33,871 bases of DNA from Legionella sp. Its GTDB lineage: Bacteria > Pseudomonadota > Gammaproteobacteria > Legionellales > Legionellaceae. The translations under genes were made by a program, and so were the position numbers. This document shows positions 17,224 through 25,875 of the stretch, piece by piece (the first letter of the stretch is position 1; each line of letters begins with the position of its first letter). A model generated the notes under the pieces. That model was not told where the DNA came from, made no database searches, and worked only from the letters and a program-made list of their open reading frames with translations. Where the stretch lies: positions 1 to 33,871 of the forward strand of contig DAIAOV010000025.1 of the NCBI GenBank assembly GCA_027437055.1, given 5' to 3'.

Positions 17224-17613
17224 ATGCAAAAAATATACATTCTCATTGCGGTGCTCTTCGCTTTAATCGCTAATGTATTAGGTGCTTTTGGCACACATGC
17301 ATTACGAGGAAAATTAGAAGCATCCTACCTATCCATATTTCAAACAGGAGTACAATATCAGTTTTATCATAGTTTGGCATTGTTACTTACCGCATTGCTC
17401 TTATTTCATATTAGAAATCAATGGATAATCGCTTCAGGAATAGCATTTATCAGCGGAATTATTCTATTTTCAGGCAGTTTATATATTCTCAGCCTTACTG
17501 GCATCAAATGGCTGGGGATGATTACGCCTCTTGGTGGACTGTCCTTATTAATTGCATGGGGATTACTGTTTATAGGCGTTTTCAAAGCGAAATTAAAGCC
17601 ATTGACTGAATAG
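17224..17613 (+). CDS. DUF423 family small inner-membrane protein
   Basis: A 129-aa protein with about four membrane helices and the family hallmarks GAFGTHALRGKL near residue 20 and the YQFYHSLALL segment; length and layout fit the YgdD/YwdK group. Start ATG 17224 is supported by AGGAAAACC just upstream; the longer frame (17188) would overlap the preceding gene and lacks a ribosome site. The biochemical role of the family is not established. It ends 5 bp before the convergent acetyltransferase gene end. Confidence 0.88.
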   Translation: MQKIYILIAVLFALIANVLGAFGTHALRGKLEASYLSIFQTGVQYQFYHSLALLLTALLLFHIRNQWIIASGIAFISGIILFSGSLYILSLTGIKWLGMITPLGGLSLLIAWGLLFIGVFKAKLKPLTE

Positions 17614-17618
17614 TTACC

Positions 17619-20105
17619 TTAGGTTAATGGCAGAGAACCCGAGTTATTACAAAGAGATCTGCTCACAACTTTTAGTGTAATGTCTTCTTCATCTTGCGTG
17701 ATTGAGAAACCAAAATGGGTCGCTAATTTCAACATATCTGAATTCACGGACAGTACCGACCCTTCCATCATTTTCAAATTTTGAGTTTCGGCGGCATTAA
17801 TTAAACACGTCATTAAATAACTACCAATCCCCTTATTCTGCCATTCATCAGCAACAACCACAGCAAACTCACAAGACTGCATGTCAAGATTCGCTACATA
17901 TTCGGCAATTCCAATAATAAAATCTTTTGCATCACGCTGAATTACGGCAACCATTGTCATCTCTCTATCATAATCAATTTGCGTTGTTCTCAGTAGCATT
18001 TCCGGGCTTAAACCATGCAATATCCCCATAAAGCGAAAACGTTTCGTACTGTCCGATAAATGACGAATAAATTTTTGTTCCACATTAGCATCCTCCGGAC
18101 GAATAGGACGAATCAGCAATTTCTCCCCTTCAGACATTTGATATTCTGAAACTAAATAATGGGGATAAGAATGAATTGCTATATGACTGGATGGAGCAAT
18201 AGCTTCTTTATTATTAATTGCGATACAAGGATTAAATGCGATAATTTCCTGATCATTGACAATTAAGGGGTCAATCATCATTTCCTGAATTTGCGGTAAT
18301 TCACAGATCATTTCTGATATACGCAAAAGCGTTTCCTCTAACCCATCCCTATTGATCTCTGGCTTATTATGAAACTCGTCAAAAATAGGTGCAATAGATG
18401 AGCGAGAAAGCAAATCCTTAACCCAGTATTGATTTAATGGAGGTAAAGCCAAAGTGCGTTCAGGCACTATTTCAGCCATTTCTCCTCCAGCCCCAAAGGT
18501 AATGACGCGACCAAATGTAGGATCATTTAAAATACCAATCATCAATTCCCTATCATTACCAGCTGGATTGACAGTCTGTGCTGTGGTAATGCCAAATGTC
18601 GTTAATAACGCACGTGATTCTATTGAAGTTAATAAATTTCTATTCTCGGCGATGACCTTATCAATAATGAGTTGAGCTCCAGTAATATCGGATTGATTGT
18701 AAGAAACTCGTGTATTAGGGATTTGCATTAACAACTGTTGGTTATGATAATAATCTACCAAATAAGAAAAAGCCTCTATGGCAATCTCAGGGAGGCTAAA
18801 ATGAGGAATATGATGTTTTGCAAACAAGGCCCAGGATGATTTGACCTGCTGTTGCCCCATCCAACACGCAAGAATAGGCTTTTTAGTCTGCTTACTGAGC
18901 TCAATAAGTTTTTTTGCCACTTTAATTGGTTGTGAACGAGAGGCAGGAATTAACAATACAAGTAGCGCATGACACTGGTCATCTTGCAAACAAGCATCCA
19001 TAACCTTGAAGTACTCATCAGGACTAGCATGCTCCAATACATCAATTGGATTATGTCCAGGCTTCTGATCAGGCCATAACTCTTGTATTTTGCCCAGAGT
19101 ATTAGTGCTTAACCGAGGTAGTTTAATATTCAAATCAGTTGCAAAATCAGCCGCTATAATTCCTGAGCTACGGCTATTCGTTATAATAGTTAAACCTTCT
19201 CCCTTACTCCGACAATTACTGGCAAAAACCTCTGCCGCAGAAAAGAACTCCTTCATCCCTAAGACCCGAATCGCTCCAGTTCGACTCAATGCTGTATCAA
19301 AAACATCGTCTTCAGAAATAAGATGCCCCGTATGAGATAAAATGGTATTTGTACTCTGAGCATTACGCCCAGATTTAATCACAATCACTGGCTTAAAATG
19401 TGAGGCAGCACGAAGCCCCCCAATAAGGCGTCGTGCATCACGGATACGCTCAATATACAATAAAATACATTGTGTCTGAGCATCGTGCGCCAAATAATCA
19501 AGTAACTCTCCAAAACTTAAATCAGCGGTATTACCTAAAGAAACTATGGTGGAAAAACCTATTCGTTTTGCAGCAGCCCAATCCAAAACTGCCGCGACTA
19601 AAGTCTTAGATTGTGAAATAAAAGCAAGATTTCCTTTTAAAACAGGATGAGATTCAAAGCTTGCATTTAAGCCTATACTCGGCCGCATTATTCCTAAACT
19701 ATTAGGTCCAATAAAGCGAATATCATATCGGCGCGCTATAGCATTAAGTTTCTGCTCTAACCGTATTCCACGTTCTCCCTGCTCGCTAAATCCGCCAGAA
19801 AGAATAATTACCTTTCGAATATGTTTTTTACCACATTCCGTCAATATCTTAGCCACTGCTGATGCAGGAGTAGCAATGATAGCCAGATCAATGTCCTGCT
19901 CTATGTCTTTTATAAACGAAAAATGAGGTCTACGTTGAATGACTGGGTGATGCAAATTAACAGGAAATAACGCTCCGGAAAAACCATTATTCAGTAGATT
20001 ACTAAATACAATATCTCCCAGCGATAAAGGTTTATCACCAGCACCTATTACGGCAATAGAGCGAGGATTAAATAATTTTTCCAAATAACTTTTTTCCATG
20101 CCCAT
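17619..20105 (-). CDS. patZ: Pat/YfiQ-type protein acetyltransferase (NDP-forming acyl-CoA synthetase-like + GNAT)
   Basis: Domain order: CoA-binding Rossmann domain (residues about 5-130, LFNPRSIAVIGAG), two succinyl-CoA-ligase-like domains (about 145-440, with GPNSLGIMRP and the SHTGHL segment at the place of the acyl-CoA synthetase loop), a reduced ATP-grasp-like region (about 470-625) and a C-terminal GNAT domain (about 640-815) with the acetyl-CoA loop QNKGIGSYL. This is the architecture of E. coli PatZ/YfiQ and Salmonella Pat, which acetylate lysines of acetyl-CoA synthetase and other enzymes. Length 828 aa is slightly below the approximately 886-aa E. coli protein. Two in-frame ATGs (20105, 20099) are both possible. 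It follows the hydrolase/PRT operon but is cut off from it by a strong terminator, and an 8-bp inverted repeat lies just upstream. Confidence 0.88.
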   Translation of the reverse strand: MGMEKSYLEKLFNPRSIAVIGAGDKPLSLGDIVFSNLLNNGFSGALFPVNLHHPVIQRRPHFSFIKDIEQDIDLAIIATPASAVAKILTECGKKHIRKVIILSGGFSEQGERGIRLEQKLNAIARRYDIRFIGPNSLGIMRPSIGLNASFESHPVLKGNLAFISQSKTLVAAVLDWAAAKRIGFSTIVSLGNTADLSFGELLDYLAHDAQTQCILLYIERIRDARRLIGGLRAASHFKPVIVIKSGRNAQSTNTILSHTGHLISEDDVFDTALSRTGAIRVLGMKEFFSAAEVFASNCRSKGEGLTIITNSRSSGIIAADFATDLNIKLPRLSTNTLGKIQELWPDQKPGHNPIDVLEHASPDEYFKVMDACLQDDQCHALLVLLIPASRSQPIKVAKKLIELSKQTKKPILACWMGQQQVKSSWALFAKHHIPHFSLPEIAIEAFSYLVDYYHNQQLLMQIPNTRVSYNQSDITGAQLIIDKVIAENRNLLTSIESRALLTTFGITTAQTVNPAGNDRELMIGILNDPTFGRVITFGAGGEMAEIVPERTLALPPLNQYWVKDLLSRSSIAPIFDEFHNKPEINRDGLEETLLRISEMICELPQIQEMMIDPLIVNDQEIIAFNPCIAINNKEAIAPSSHIAIHSYPHYLVSEYQMSEGEKLLIRPIRPEDANVEQKFIRHLSDSTKRFRFMGILHGLSPEMLLRTTQIDYDREMTMVAVIQRDAKDFIIGIAEYVANLDMQSCEFAVVVADEWQNKGIGSYLMTCLINAAETQNLKMMEGSVLSVNSDMLKLATHFGFSITQDEEDITLKVVSRSLCNNSGSLPLT

Positions 20106-20114
20106 TCTCTAGAA

Positions 20115-20148
20115 TAGACCTCTGTTCAATCTCTATTGTGGAGGTCTA
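20115..20148. promoter_or_regulatory. Inverted repeat upstream of the acetyltransferase gene, possible operator
   Basis: TAGACCTC (20115-20122) and GAGGTCTA (20141-20148) are exact complements 18 bp apart. They lie 10-43 bp upstream of the ATG at 20105, where the promoter of the minus-strand gene should be. The right arm also abuts the T-run of the preceding terminator, so the two may have evolved together. Confidence 0.4.
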
Positions 20149-20199
20149 AAAAAAACAAATACTCCCTATAAAAATAGCATTATTTTTATAGGGAGTATT
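20148..20199 (-). terminator. Strong Rho-independent terminator of the PRT-hydrolase operon
   Basis: Two perfectly complementary 19-bp arms (20158-20176 and 20181-20199) flank a 4-base loop GCAT. On the minus strand the stem is followed by TTTGTTTTTTTTAG. It begins at the hydrolase stop codon, so it should end that operon before patZ. Confidence 0.93.
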
Positions 20200-20861
20200 C
20201 ATATTAAATAACGATCAAACCATTCTTTTGCCAAACGCGCTACTTCATCCAGCGTCCCTGGCTCTTCAAATAAATGTGTTGCTCCTGGAACTATTTCTAA
20301 TTGACACACACAGGTCATTTGCGATTGAGCCGCTTGATTTAACTCAATGACCACCTCATCGTTACCACCGACAATCAATAAAGTCGGTGCTTTAACATGA
20401 GGTAAAGCCTCGTCTGCCAAGTCAGGTCGCCCGCCACGCGACACAACCGCGTTGACTAAATCGGTTTCCTGTGCGGCAGCAACTAACGCAGCACCGCCGC
20501 CAGTACTAGCACCAAAATATCCCAAAGAGAGTTGATGAGAATCCAATTCACTCAAACACCAGTGAGTGACATTCAGCAAACGTGATGCTAATAATTTGAT
20601 ATCAAAGCGAAATTCACGCGTGATATTATCAATAATGTCTTCCTCTGGAGTTAACAAATCAAATAACAAAGTAGCATGATTTGCTCTATTTAAGATTTGA
20701 GCTACATATTGATTGCGGGTACTAAATCGACTACTACCACTTCCATGAACAAAAAGAACGATACTTTTTGCTTTATTCGGTATATATAAAATCCCCTCAA
20801 GAAAGGATTTTCCACTAGGAATAGTTACTGAATGTTCTAAATCCACAGTATAGTTGTTCAT
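20199..20861 (-). CDS. Dienelactone hydrolase-like alpha/beta hydrolase
   Basis: A 220-aa alpha/beta hydrolase. The nucleophile elbow is GASTGG with Ser119, the acid is Asp168 in LLIVGGNDEV, and the base His196 in GATHLFEE, giving a complete triad; the oxyanion segment is FVHGSGSSRFSTRN (residues 37-50). There is no signal peptide, so it is cytoplasmic. It starts 26 bp after the phosphoribosyltransferase gene on the same strand with AAGGGCTAAG upstream, so the two form an operon. I recall that these two domains are fused in a single mycobacterial protein (Rv0571c), which supports a joint function. Substrate unknown. Confidence 0.87.
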   Translation of the reverse strand: MNNYTVDLEHSVTIPSGKSFLEGILYIPNKAKSIVLFVHGSGSSRFSTRNQYVAQILNRANHATLLFDLLTPEEDIIDNITREFRFDIKLLASRLLNVTHWCLSELDSHQLSLGYFGASTGGGAALVAAAQETDLVNAVVSRGGRPDLADEALPHVKAPTLLIVGGNDEVVIELNQAAQSQMTCVCQLEIVPGATHLFEEPGTLDEVARLAKEWFDRYLI

Positions 20862-20887
20862 AACTTAGCCCTTTTCCCTTTCCGCTC

Positions 20888-21556
20888 TTAGGATGCTTGA
20901 TCTAAGTCCTTTCTCTCCAAATAAGCTTTTTCTAATAACGTACAAACTTCATCATCACTTGTTTGGGAGAAATTCTCATACCACAGTCCCACTGCATAAA
21001 AACTGATTGGTTTTAAAGGACAAACGATTTGATCAGCCAATTTAGCCATCTCATTGCAAGTATCTCTCGCTGCAACAGGTACCGCTACGATTATTTTAGC
21101 TGGTTTTTTTTGGCGCAGGGCCTTAATTGCTACTTTCATGGTAGCGCCCGTAGCGATTCCATCATCAACAAGCACAATTGTTTTATCGTGCAAATCCGGA
21201 AGAGCTCCATGAACATGATATAAAGATTCACGGCGAAATAACTCATTTTCCTCTGCTTCAATCACACGTTCTATAGAAGACTCGGGAATACCAAAGGTAG
21301 CAACCAGTTCTTCATTCAGAACAATATTGCCTCCTGAAGCAATAGCTCCCATAGCGAGCTCTTGATGTCCTGGAACACCTAATTTTCGTACAATAAATAC
21401 ATCCAATGGAGCAGAAAGCTTACGAGCAACTTCATAGGCAACAGGAACCCCACCCCGAGGCAAGGCCAGAATAATCACATCGGATCTATTGACATATTCG
21501 CTAAGCTGGTTAGCAAGTAGTTTACCCGCATGCTCTCTATCAATATATTTATCCAT
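20888..21556 (-). CDS. Phosphoribosyltransferase (COG1926-like)
   Basis: A type I PRTase with the PRPP-binding motif IVLVDDGIATGATM (residues 127-140) and the N-terminal ALPRGGVPVAYEVA and DVFIVRKLGVPGHQELAMGA segments typical of this group. Three in-frame ATGs (21571, 21565, 21556) follow a G-rich track; I prefer 21556, since MDKYIDREHAGKLLA aligns with family N-termini and GAGGA lies upstream. 222 aa. It is the first gene of a two-gene operon with the hydrolase and is divergent from the alcohol dehydrogenase. The physiological base or nucleotide substrate is not known for this group. Confidence 0.85.
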   Translation of the reverse strand: MDKYIDREHAGKLLANQLSEYVNRSDVIILALPRGGVPVAYEVARKLSAPLDVFIVRKLGVPGHQELAMGAIASGGNIVLNEELVATFGIPESSIERVIEAEENELFRRESLYHVHGALPDLHDKTIVLVDDGIATGATMKVAIKALRQKKPAKIIVAVPVAARDTCNEMAKLADQIVCPLKPISFYAVGLWYENFSQTSDDEVCTLLEKAYLERKDLDQAS

Positions 21557-21626
21557 AAAATCCATCCTCATCCCCCCCTAATAATAAGTATATATCGAAT
21601 TATACCTTCTTGCTTCGTGACTCAGT

Positions 21627-21643
21627 GCCATTAAGTTAATGGC
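21627..21643. promoter_or_regulatory. 17-bp perfect palindrome in the PRT/ADH divergent promoter region
   Basis: GCCATTAA-G-TTAATGGC. It lies 70 bp from the PRT start and 87 bp from the dehydrogenase start. A TATAAT-type -10 for the minus-strand gene lies at 21599-21604. The position between divergent genes fits an operator for a shared regulator, or it could be a small repeat. Confidence 0.45.
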
Positions 21644-21730
21644 TTTTCATTCTTTCTAGACTGAATCTGGTTCAAAATGCCCAAAAGATGCTACAGTTTA
21701 ATAACAAACCTGCTCATTACAGGAGATAAA

Positions 21731-22732
21731 ATGATGTACGCCATGATGATGGAGCAACCAGGCCAAAAATTAAGATATACTCAAGTTGAAAAACCTCATC
21801 CACAGAGTAATGAAGTGTTAGTTAAAGTCAGTTCTTGTGGCATTTGCAGAACCGATCTACATGTTGTTGATGGCGAATTAACTCATCCTAAGCTCCCCCT
21901 TATTCCAGGGCACCAAATTGTAGGAACCATTGAACAATTAGGTGCCGCAGTAACTTCATTTAACATAGGTCAAAGAATTGGAATACCATGGCTAGGAAGC
22001 AGTTGTGGGATATGCTCATTTTGCTTATCAGGTCGTGAAAATCTATGCGATCAGGCTCGTTTCACCGGTTATCAAATTGATGGTGGTTTTGCAGAGTATT
22101 GTGTCGCCAATCATCAATTTTGTTTCCCTATCCCCCAAGGTTACTCCGATGAGCAAGCAGCTCCACTATTTTGCGCTGGACTAATAGGTTACCGCTCTTA
22201 TTTAAAAACAACCGATGCCAAACATTTAGGCCTTTATGGTTTTGGTGCCGCAGCCCATATTCTCATTCAAACAGCACGTAAACAAAGGCGGATAGTATAT
22301 GCCTTTACTACTCCTGGTGATAAAGCCGCTCAGGATTTCGCCTATCATTTAGGCGCAGCCTGGGCTGGAGACTCAACGTCAACACCGCCTCATCTTCTTG
22401 ATGCATCCATCATTTTTGCACCCGTTGGTGAATTAGTACCTCTTGCTCTTAGAAATACCATTAAAGGAGGAATAGTGGTTTGCGCCGGTATTCATATGAG
22501 TGATATCCCCAGCTTTCCTTATGAATTACTATGGGGAGAGAGAACTATCACGTCCGTTGCTAATTTGACGCGTAAAGATGGGGAGGAGTTTTTAGCACTA
22601 GCTCCGAAAATCCCCATTAAAACTGAGGTTCATGTTTATCCTTTGGAAGCCGTCAATGAGGCACTTGATGATCTACGCCATGGCCGCTTTACTGGGGCAG
22701 CAGTGATCCGAATCAATAACCCTCTTGCATAA
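21731..22732 (+). CDS. Zinc-dependent alcohol dehydrogenase
   Basis: A 333-aa medium-chain dehydrogenase. Catalytic zinc ligands are Cys39 or Cys36 in SSCGICRTDLH and His61 in IPGHQIVG; the structural zinc site has Cys92, Cys95, Cys98 and Cys106 (SCGICSFC and ENLC). The NAD(P)-binding segment LGLYGFGAAAHI follows near residue 170. The ATG at 21731 has AGGAGA six bases upstream, so the longer upstream frame is not used. It should interconvert alcohols and aldehydes; the chain-length preference is not readable. Divergent from the PRT operon. Confidence 0.9.
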   Translation: MMYAMMMEQPGQKLRYTQVEKPHPQSNEVLVKVSSCGICRTDLHVVDGELTHPKLPLIPGHQIVGTIEQLGAAVTSFNIGQRIGIPWLGSSCGICSFCLSGRENLCDQARFTGYQIDGGFAEYCVANHQFCFPIPQGYSDEQAAPLFCAGLIGYRSYLKTTDAKHLGLYGFGAAAHILIQTARKQRRIVYAFTTPGDKAAQDFAYHLGAAWAGDSTSTPPHLLDASIIFAPVGELVPLALRNTIKGGIVVCAGIHMSDIPSFPYELLWGERTITSVANLTRKDGEEFLALAPKIPIKTEVHVYPLEAVNEALDDLRHGRFTGAAVIRINNPLA

Positions 22733-22780
22733 CGAACAGATTTTTCTTGAGAGTAAATGAGCTCCGACTAAAGTCGATCT

Positions 22781-22800
22781 CTTAATATTATTTTAATAAT
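22781..22800 (+). promoter_or_regulatory. PmrA-type box upstream of the 341-aa gene
   Basis: Reads CTTAATATT (22781-22789), AT, TTTAATAAT (22792-22800): the first half is an exact match to the PmrA half-site consensus and the second has the TTAAT core at the 11-bp period. It lies 46 bp upstream of the ATG at 22847. The -10 is uncertain (TACAAT at 22808 or CAAAAT at 22821). Confidence 0.75.
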
Positions 22801-22846
22801 TACATTGTACAATATTACCACAAAATAGTTGATAACAGATTGAGAC

Positions 22847-23872
22847 ATGGGTAAAAGAATTTATATTTTTAGTCGTGATTTATCCATAACCCCCTTAGGA
22901 TATGACGATACTAGTCCAGTATTAGTAACAATAATCCACAATGATTATCAAAAAGTATATACTTCATTAAAAAATGGGCTTAATAACCACTACCCTAATA
23001 CCTTCGAAATAATAGGGAAACCCAAGATTAATTTAGTCATTTCGCTCAAGCCGGATCAAACTATCCCTAAAGGTGAGACTATTACAACGCTGATTCATAA
23101 ACTTGATGGAGCAGTACGTCACGCTAAGGCGACCCTTGCTGATTTCGAGTTAATAGAAAATAATGGCAGCAGCCCTTCACTTATCCTTAAATCTAAAACC
23201 CCTCATATATCAGTTCAATCATTTTATCAAAAGTTATATGCCATCCAAAAAAACAGACGTACTCATTTATTAAAAATTGAATGTGATTTAAATACCATCA
23301 TTATTAGTCTCAACAGCAACCAGGATTTACCTGCAAGAAAGACGATAAGACAAATGGTTGAAGAGTTGATGACCAAACAACATCCGCAAATACCTTATTC
23401 AAGTTATTTAGGCCACACCAGCAACCTTCATTTTACAGCTGAAACAAGTATTGAACCGCCTATTATTCCTATCGCCACTGCTTCTATTCCGCAAAGTAAT
23501 CCTCCTCAACCATCTGAAATGATTATTATTAGTGATGATTCTGAGGATGATATAGATGTTGATATGAATATCGAAGAAAGTGAGCATTTAGAATTAGATC
23601 AATTAATGAACGATATAAACCGTGTTGAAGCACGAATAGAAGAACAAGAAAAACAATTATCTGAAATGGAAACACAAGTAGTGTCACTTTATTCTTATTT
23701 TGGTAGGTTAAGTGCTGCCGAGCAAGCTTATCGTGCTGATAATTTATTGACAGAACCACCTAGATCATCACCAACACAATATAATTTTTTTACTTCCCCA
23801 CCTTCCAATGTAGAAGAACCATGTACTCTTGAGCAACTAGAAACATTATTTTTCGGACAAAACAATAAATAA
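22847..23872 (+). CDS. Probable Dot/Icm effector with internal duplication and SIM-like motif (341 aa)
   Basis: No known family recognised. Residues 24-87 and 118-175 are a tandem duplication: YQKVYTSLKN/YQKLYAIQKN and INLVISLKPDQTIPKGETI/LNTIIISLNSNQDLPARKTI align. A proline-rich linker (202-222) leads to MIIISDDSEDDIDVD (225-239), a hydrophobic triplet followed by Asp/Ser, the shape of a eukaryotic SUMO-interacting motif (compare PML VVVISSSEDSD). A coiled coil follows (about 243-282). The C-terminus NVEEPCTLEQLETLFF is an E-block-like secretion signal. There is no signal peptide. A PmrA-type box is upstream. I infer a translocated protein, possibly acting on SUMO-linked host targets; this is untested. 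Confidence 0.75.
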   Translation: MGKRIYIFSRDLSITPLGYDDTSPVLVTIIHNDYQKVYTSLKNGLNNHYPNTFEIIGKPKINLVISLKPDQTIPKGETITTLIHKLDGAVRHAKATLADFELIENNGSSPSLILKSKTPHISVQSFYQKLYAIQKNRRTHLLKIECDLNTIIISLNSNQDLPARKTIRQMVEELMTKQHPQIPYSSYLGHTSNLHFTAETSIEPPIIPIATASIPQSNPPQPSEMIIISDDSEDDIDVDMNIEESEHLELDQLMNDINRVEARIEEQEKQLSEMETQVVSLYSYFGRLSAAEQAYRADNLLTEPPRSSPTQYNFFTSPPSNVEEPCTLEQLETLFFGQNNK

Positions 23873-23894
23873 TATTGCCAACTCGGATGATTTT

Positions 23895-24458
23895 TTAACT
23901 CAAATTAAACTGAGCCAAAGGTGAGTAAACCGTTTTACCTTTTCCTGATTGACTCTCTATGAGATAAACTTCATTAATAACCACTGGTTGAATATCTGAT
24001 AGCTTGATTCGTGATATAGAAGCTACTGGAGTACGAGAATAAGTCAATCGCCCTAAGGACATATGACCACGAAAAGGTCTAGTTTCTATTGGATAATTTA
24101 AAGCATAGATAGCCTGTCCCAAAGTTATTGCTAAAGTTTTTAAAGTCTCTTGTGGGCTGACTCTTAAAGAAAGAACTCGAGGACGCCAAGGAGCAGGAAA
24201 CCATTCTAATTTATCAAATTGAAGTTGAAATGCAGTATTGTCTTTTAGTCTCGCACCGACCTGCTTAATTAATGGATCTACATCCTCTCGCTGAATACTT
24301 TTTATAAATTGCAACGTGATATGTAATTTTTCAACATCTATCCATTTTATAAAATGCTTGGGATCTGCATGGACTAGTGTCTTTAGCAAGCTCTCCAAAA
24401 AGTTGTACATGGATGAAGGGGGTTTAATCGCAAAAAATGCACGTATACTGTCGTTCAT
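23895..24458 (-). CDS. thpR: RNA 2',3'-cyclic phosphodiesterase (LigT/ThpR)
   Basis: A 187-aa 2H phosphoesterase with both catalytic tetrapeptides: HITL (His46, Thr48) and HMSL (His132, Ser134). FFAIKPP at the N-terminus is the family start. I chose the ATG at 24458 because GGGGGGAG lies upstream at good spacing; the longer frame would overlap cfa. The enzyme opens 2',3'-cyclic phosphate ends of RNA; ligation in vitro is also known for the family. It begins 16 bp after the cfa stop, so the two are probably cotranscribed. Confidence 0.9.
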   Translation of the reverse strand: MNDSIRAFFAIKPPSSMYNFLESLLKTLVHADPKHFIKWIDVEKLHITLQFIKSIQREDVDPLIKQVGARLKDNTAFQLQFDKLEWFPAPWRPRVLSLRVSPQETLKTLAITLGQAIYALNYPIETRPFRGHMSLGRLTYSRTPVASISRIKLSDIQPVVINEVYLIESQSGKGKTVYSPLAQFNLS

Positions 24459-24474
24459 CATCTCCCCCCAGCAC

Positions 24475-25632
24475 CTATCTAGGTGCATCATACCGTTCTT
24501 TTAATCCATTTTTCGAAAAAACAATCTGCCATAACTGCATATCTCGAGCCTTAAAACCACCAGCAGAAGAAAGCAAATAATAGCTCCACATCCTAAAAAA
24601 ACGTTGATCATAATTATTTTTAATTTTATCCCAGCCGGCTAGAAAATTATTGTACCAAGCCATTAGTGTTTTATAATAATCCACGCCAAAATTATGCCAG
24701 TCCTCCATCACCAGTAAATTTTCAACTGCAGTACCTATCTGAGTTATTGAAGGCAACATACCATTAGGAAAGATATATTTTGCAATCCAAGGATTTGTCT
24801 GAGTGGTACTTATACTGCTACCGATGCAATGCAATAAAAAGATGCCATCATCCACTAGGCAATCACTCGCTATTTGCATATATTTTCTATAGTTTAAATG
24901 ACCTACATGCTCAAACATGCCCAAAGACGCAATACGATCAAACTTCCCCTCTAATTGCCTATAATCTTGCAGTCGAATTTCAATAGGTAAATTAGCACAG
25001 TAAACTTTGGCAAACTCATACTGCTGCTTCGACACAGTAAGCCCAACCACTTGAACACCATAATTTTCAGCGGCAAATTTTGCCAATCCTCCCCAGCCGC
25101 AGCCTATATCCAGCAAGCGCATGCCAGGCTGTAGTAATAATTTCTTACAGACCAAATCCAGCTTGTTTCGCTGAGCCTCATCCAATGTTGTCGCTGATTT
25201 CCAATACCCACAGGAGTAACTCATAGTTGAATCTAACATGACTTTAAAAAGCTCGTTACCAATGTCATAGTGCTTTTCCCCTACTAGGAACGCTCTTCGC
25301 CGAGATTGAAAATTAATGACTTTTGACAAGAACAGTTTGAAAAGAAGATAAGGTCGCGTTTTCAATTTCGTTTCAATTTTGGCATTTATTAACCGCTCAA
25401 TAAATAACTCTATGTGCTGACAATCCCACCAGCCATCCATGTAGCTCTCCCCCAAACCTAAATCTCTATCTCGCAAAACTCGTGCATAAAAATCTTCATC
25501 ATGAATTTGAATGTCTGAGTCTGCCGAACCGTTGATGGTTATGTCCGCTAATTGAAGAAGTTGATTGACCAACGACTGTTCTTTGGATATTTTTTTGTCC
25601 ACAATAACTCGTCCATATGTTGAGTTTATCAT
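24475..25632 (-). CDS. cfa: Cyclopropane-fatty-acyl-phospholipid synthase
   Basis: A 385-aa protein close to the E. coli length. Landmarks: GESYMDGWWDC (residues 61-71), HYDIGNELF (121-129), SAM-binding LDIGCGWGGLA (174-184), GLTVSKQQYEFA, and EHVGHLNYRKYM. It transfers a methylene group from SAM to the double bond of membrane phospholipid acyl chains at the inner membrane, usually in stationary phase or acid stress. GGGACTTAGG precedes the ATG at 25632. First gene of a likely two-gene unit with thpR. Confidence 0.95.
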   Translation of the reverse strand: MINSTYGRVIVDKKISKEQSLVNQLLQLADITINGSADSDIQIHDEDFYARVLRDRDLGLGESYMDGWWDCQHIELFIERLINAKIETKLKTRPYLLFKLFLSKVINFQSRRRAFLVGEKHYDIGNELFKVMLDSTMSYSCGYWKSATTLDEAQRNKLDLVCKKLLLQPGMRLLDIGCGWGGLAKFAAENYGVQVVGLTVSKQQYEFAKVYCANLPIEIRLQDYRQLEGKFDRIASLGMFEHVGHLNYRKYMQIASDCLVDDGIFLLHCIGSSISTTQTNPWIAKYIFPNGMLPSITQIGTAVENLLVMEDWHNFGVDYYKTLMAWYNNFLAGWDKIKNNYDQRFFRMWSYYLLSSAGGFKARDMQLWQIVFSKNGLKERYDAPR

Positions 25633-25875
25633 CCTAAGTCCCTATATAATTAAATTTAGTACTAACTCATTTAGAATTCTGTTCAATTTTTCCACTATGT
25701 ATCTATTCTAGTAGAAAATCCTATAGACGTAACGCTCTTCTCTTTGTTAATGCATACTTTATACCAGGTAATAAACAGTAGCTTAGTTATAAATAATTGG
25801 ATAGTTTTATACCATAATGTTGTTTTTTTTTGCTATAACTTATTATTGAATCAATTTTTTACAAGGAAGAACAAA

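Noticed and set aside
25744-25875. N-terminal extension of the PAP2 protein
   Set aside because: The upstream codons are the AT-rich leader, repeated non-coding in the second copy, and AAGGAAG sits directly before the ATG at 25876.
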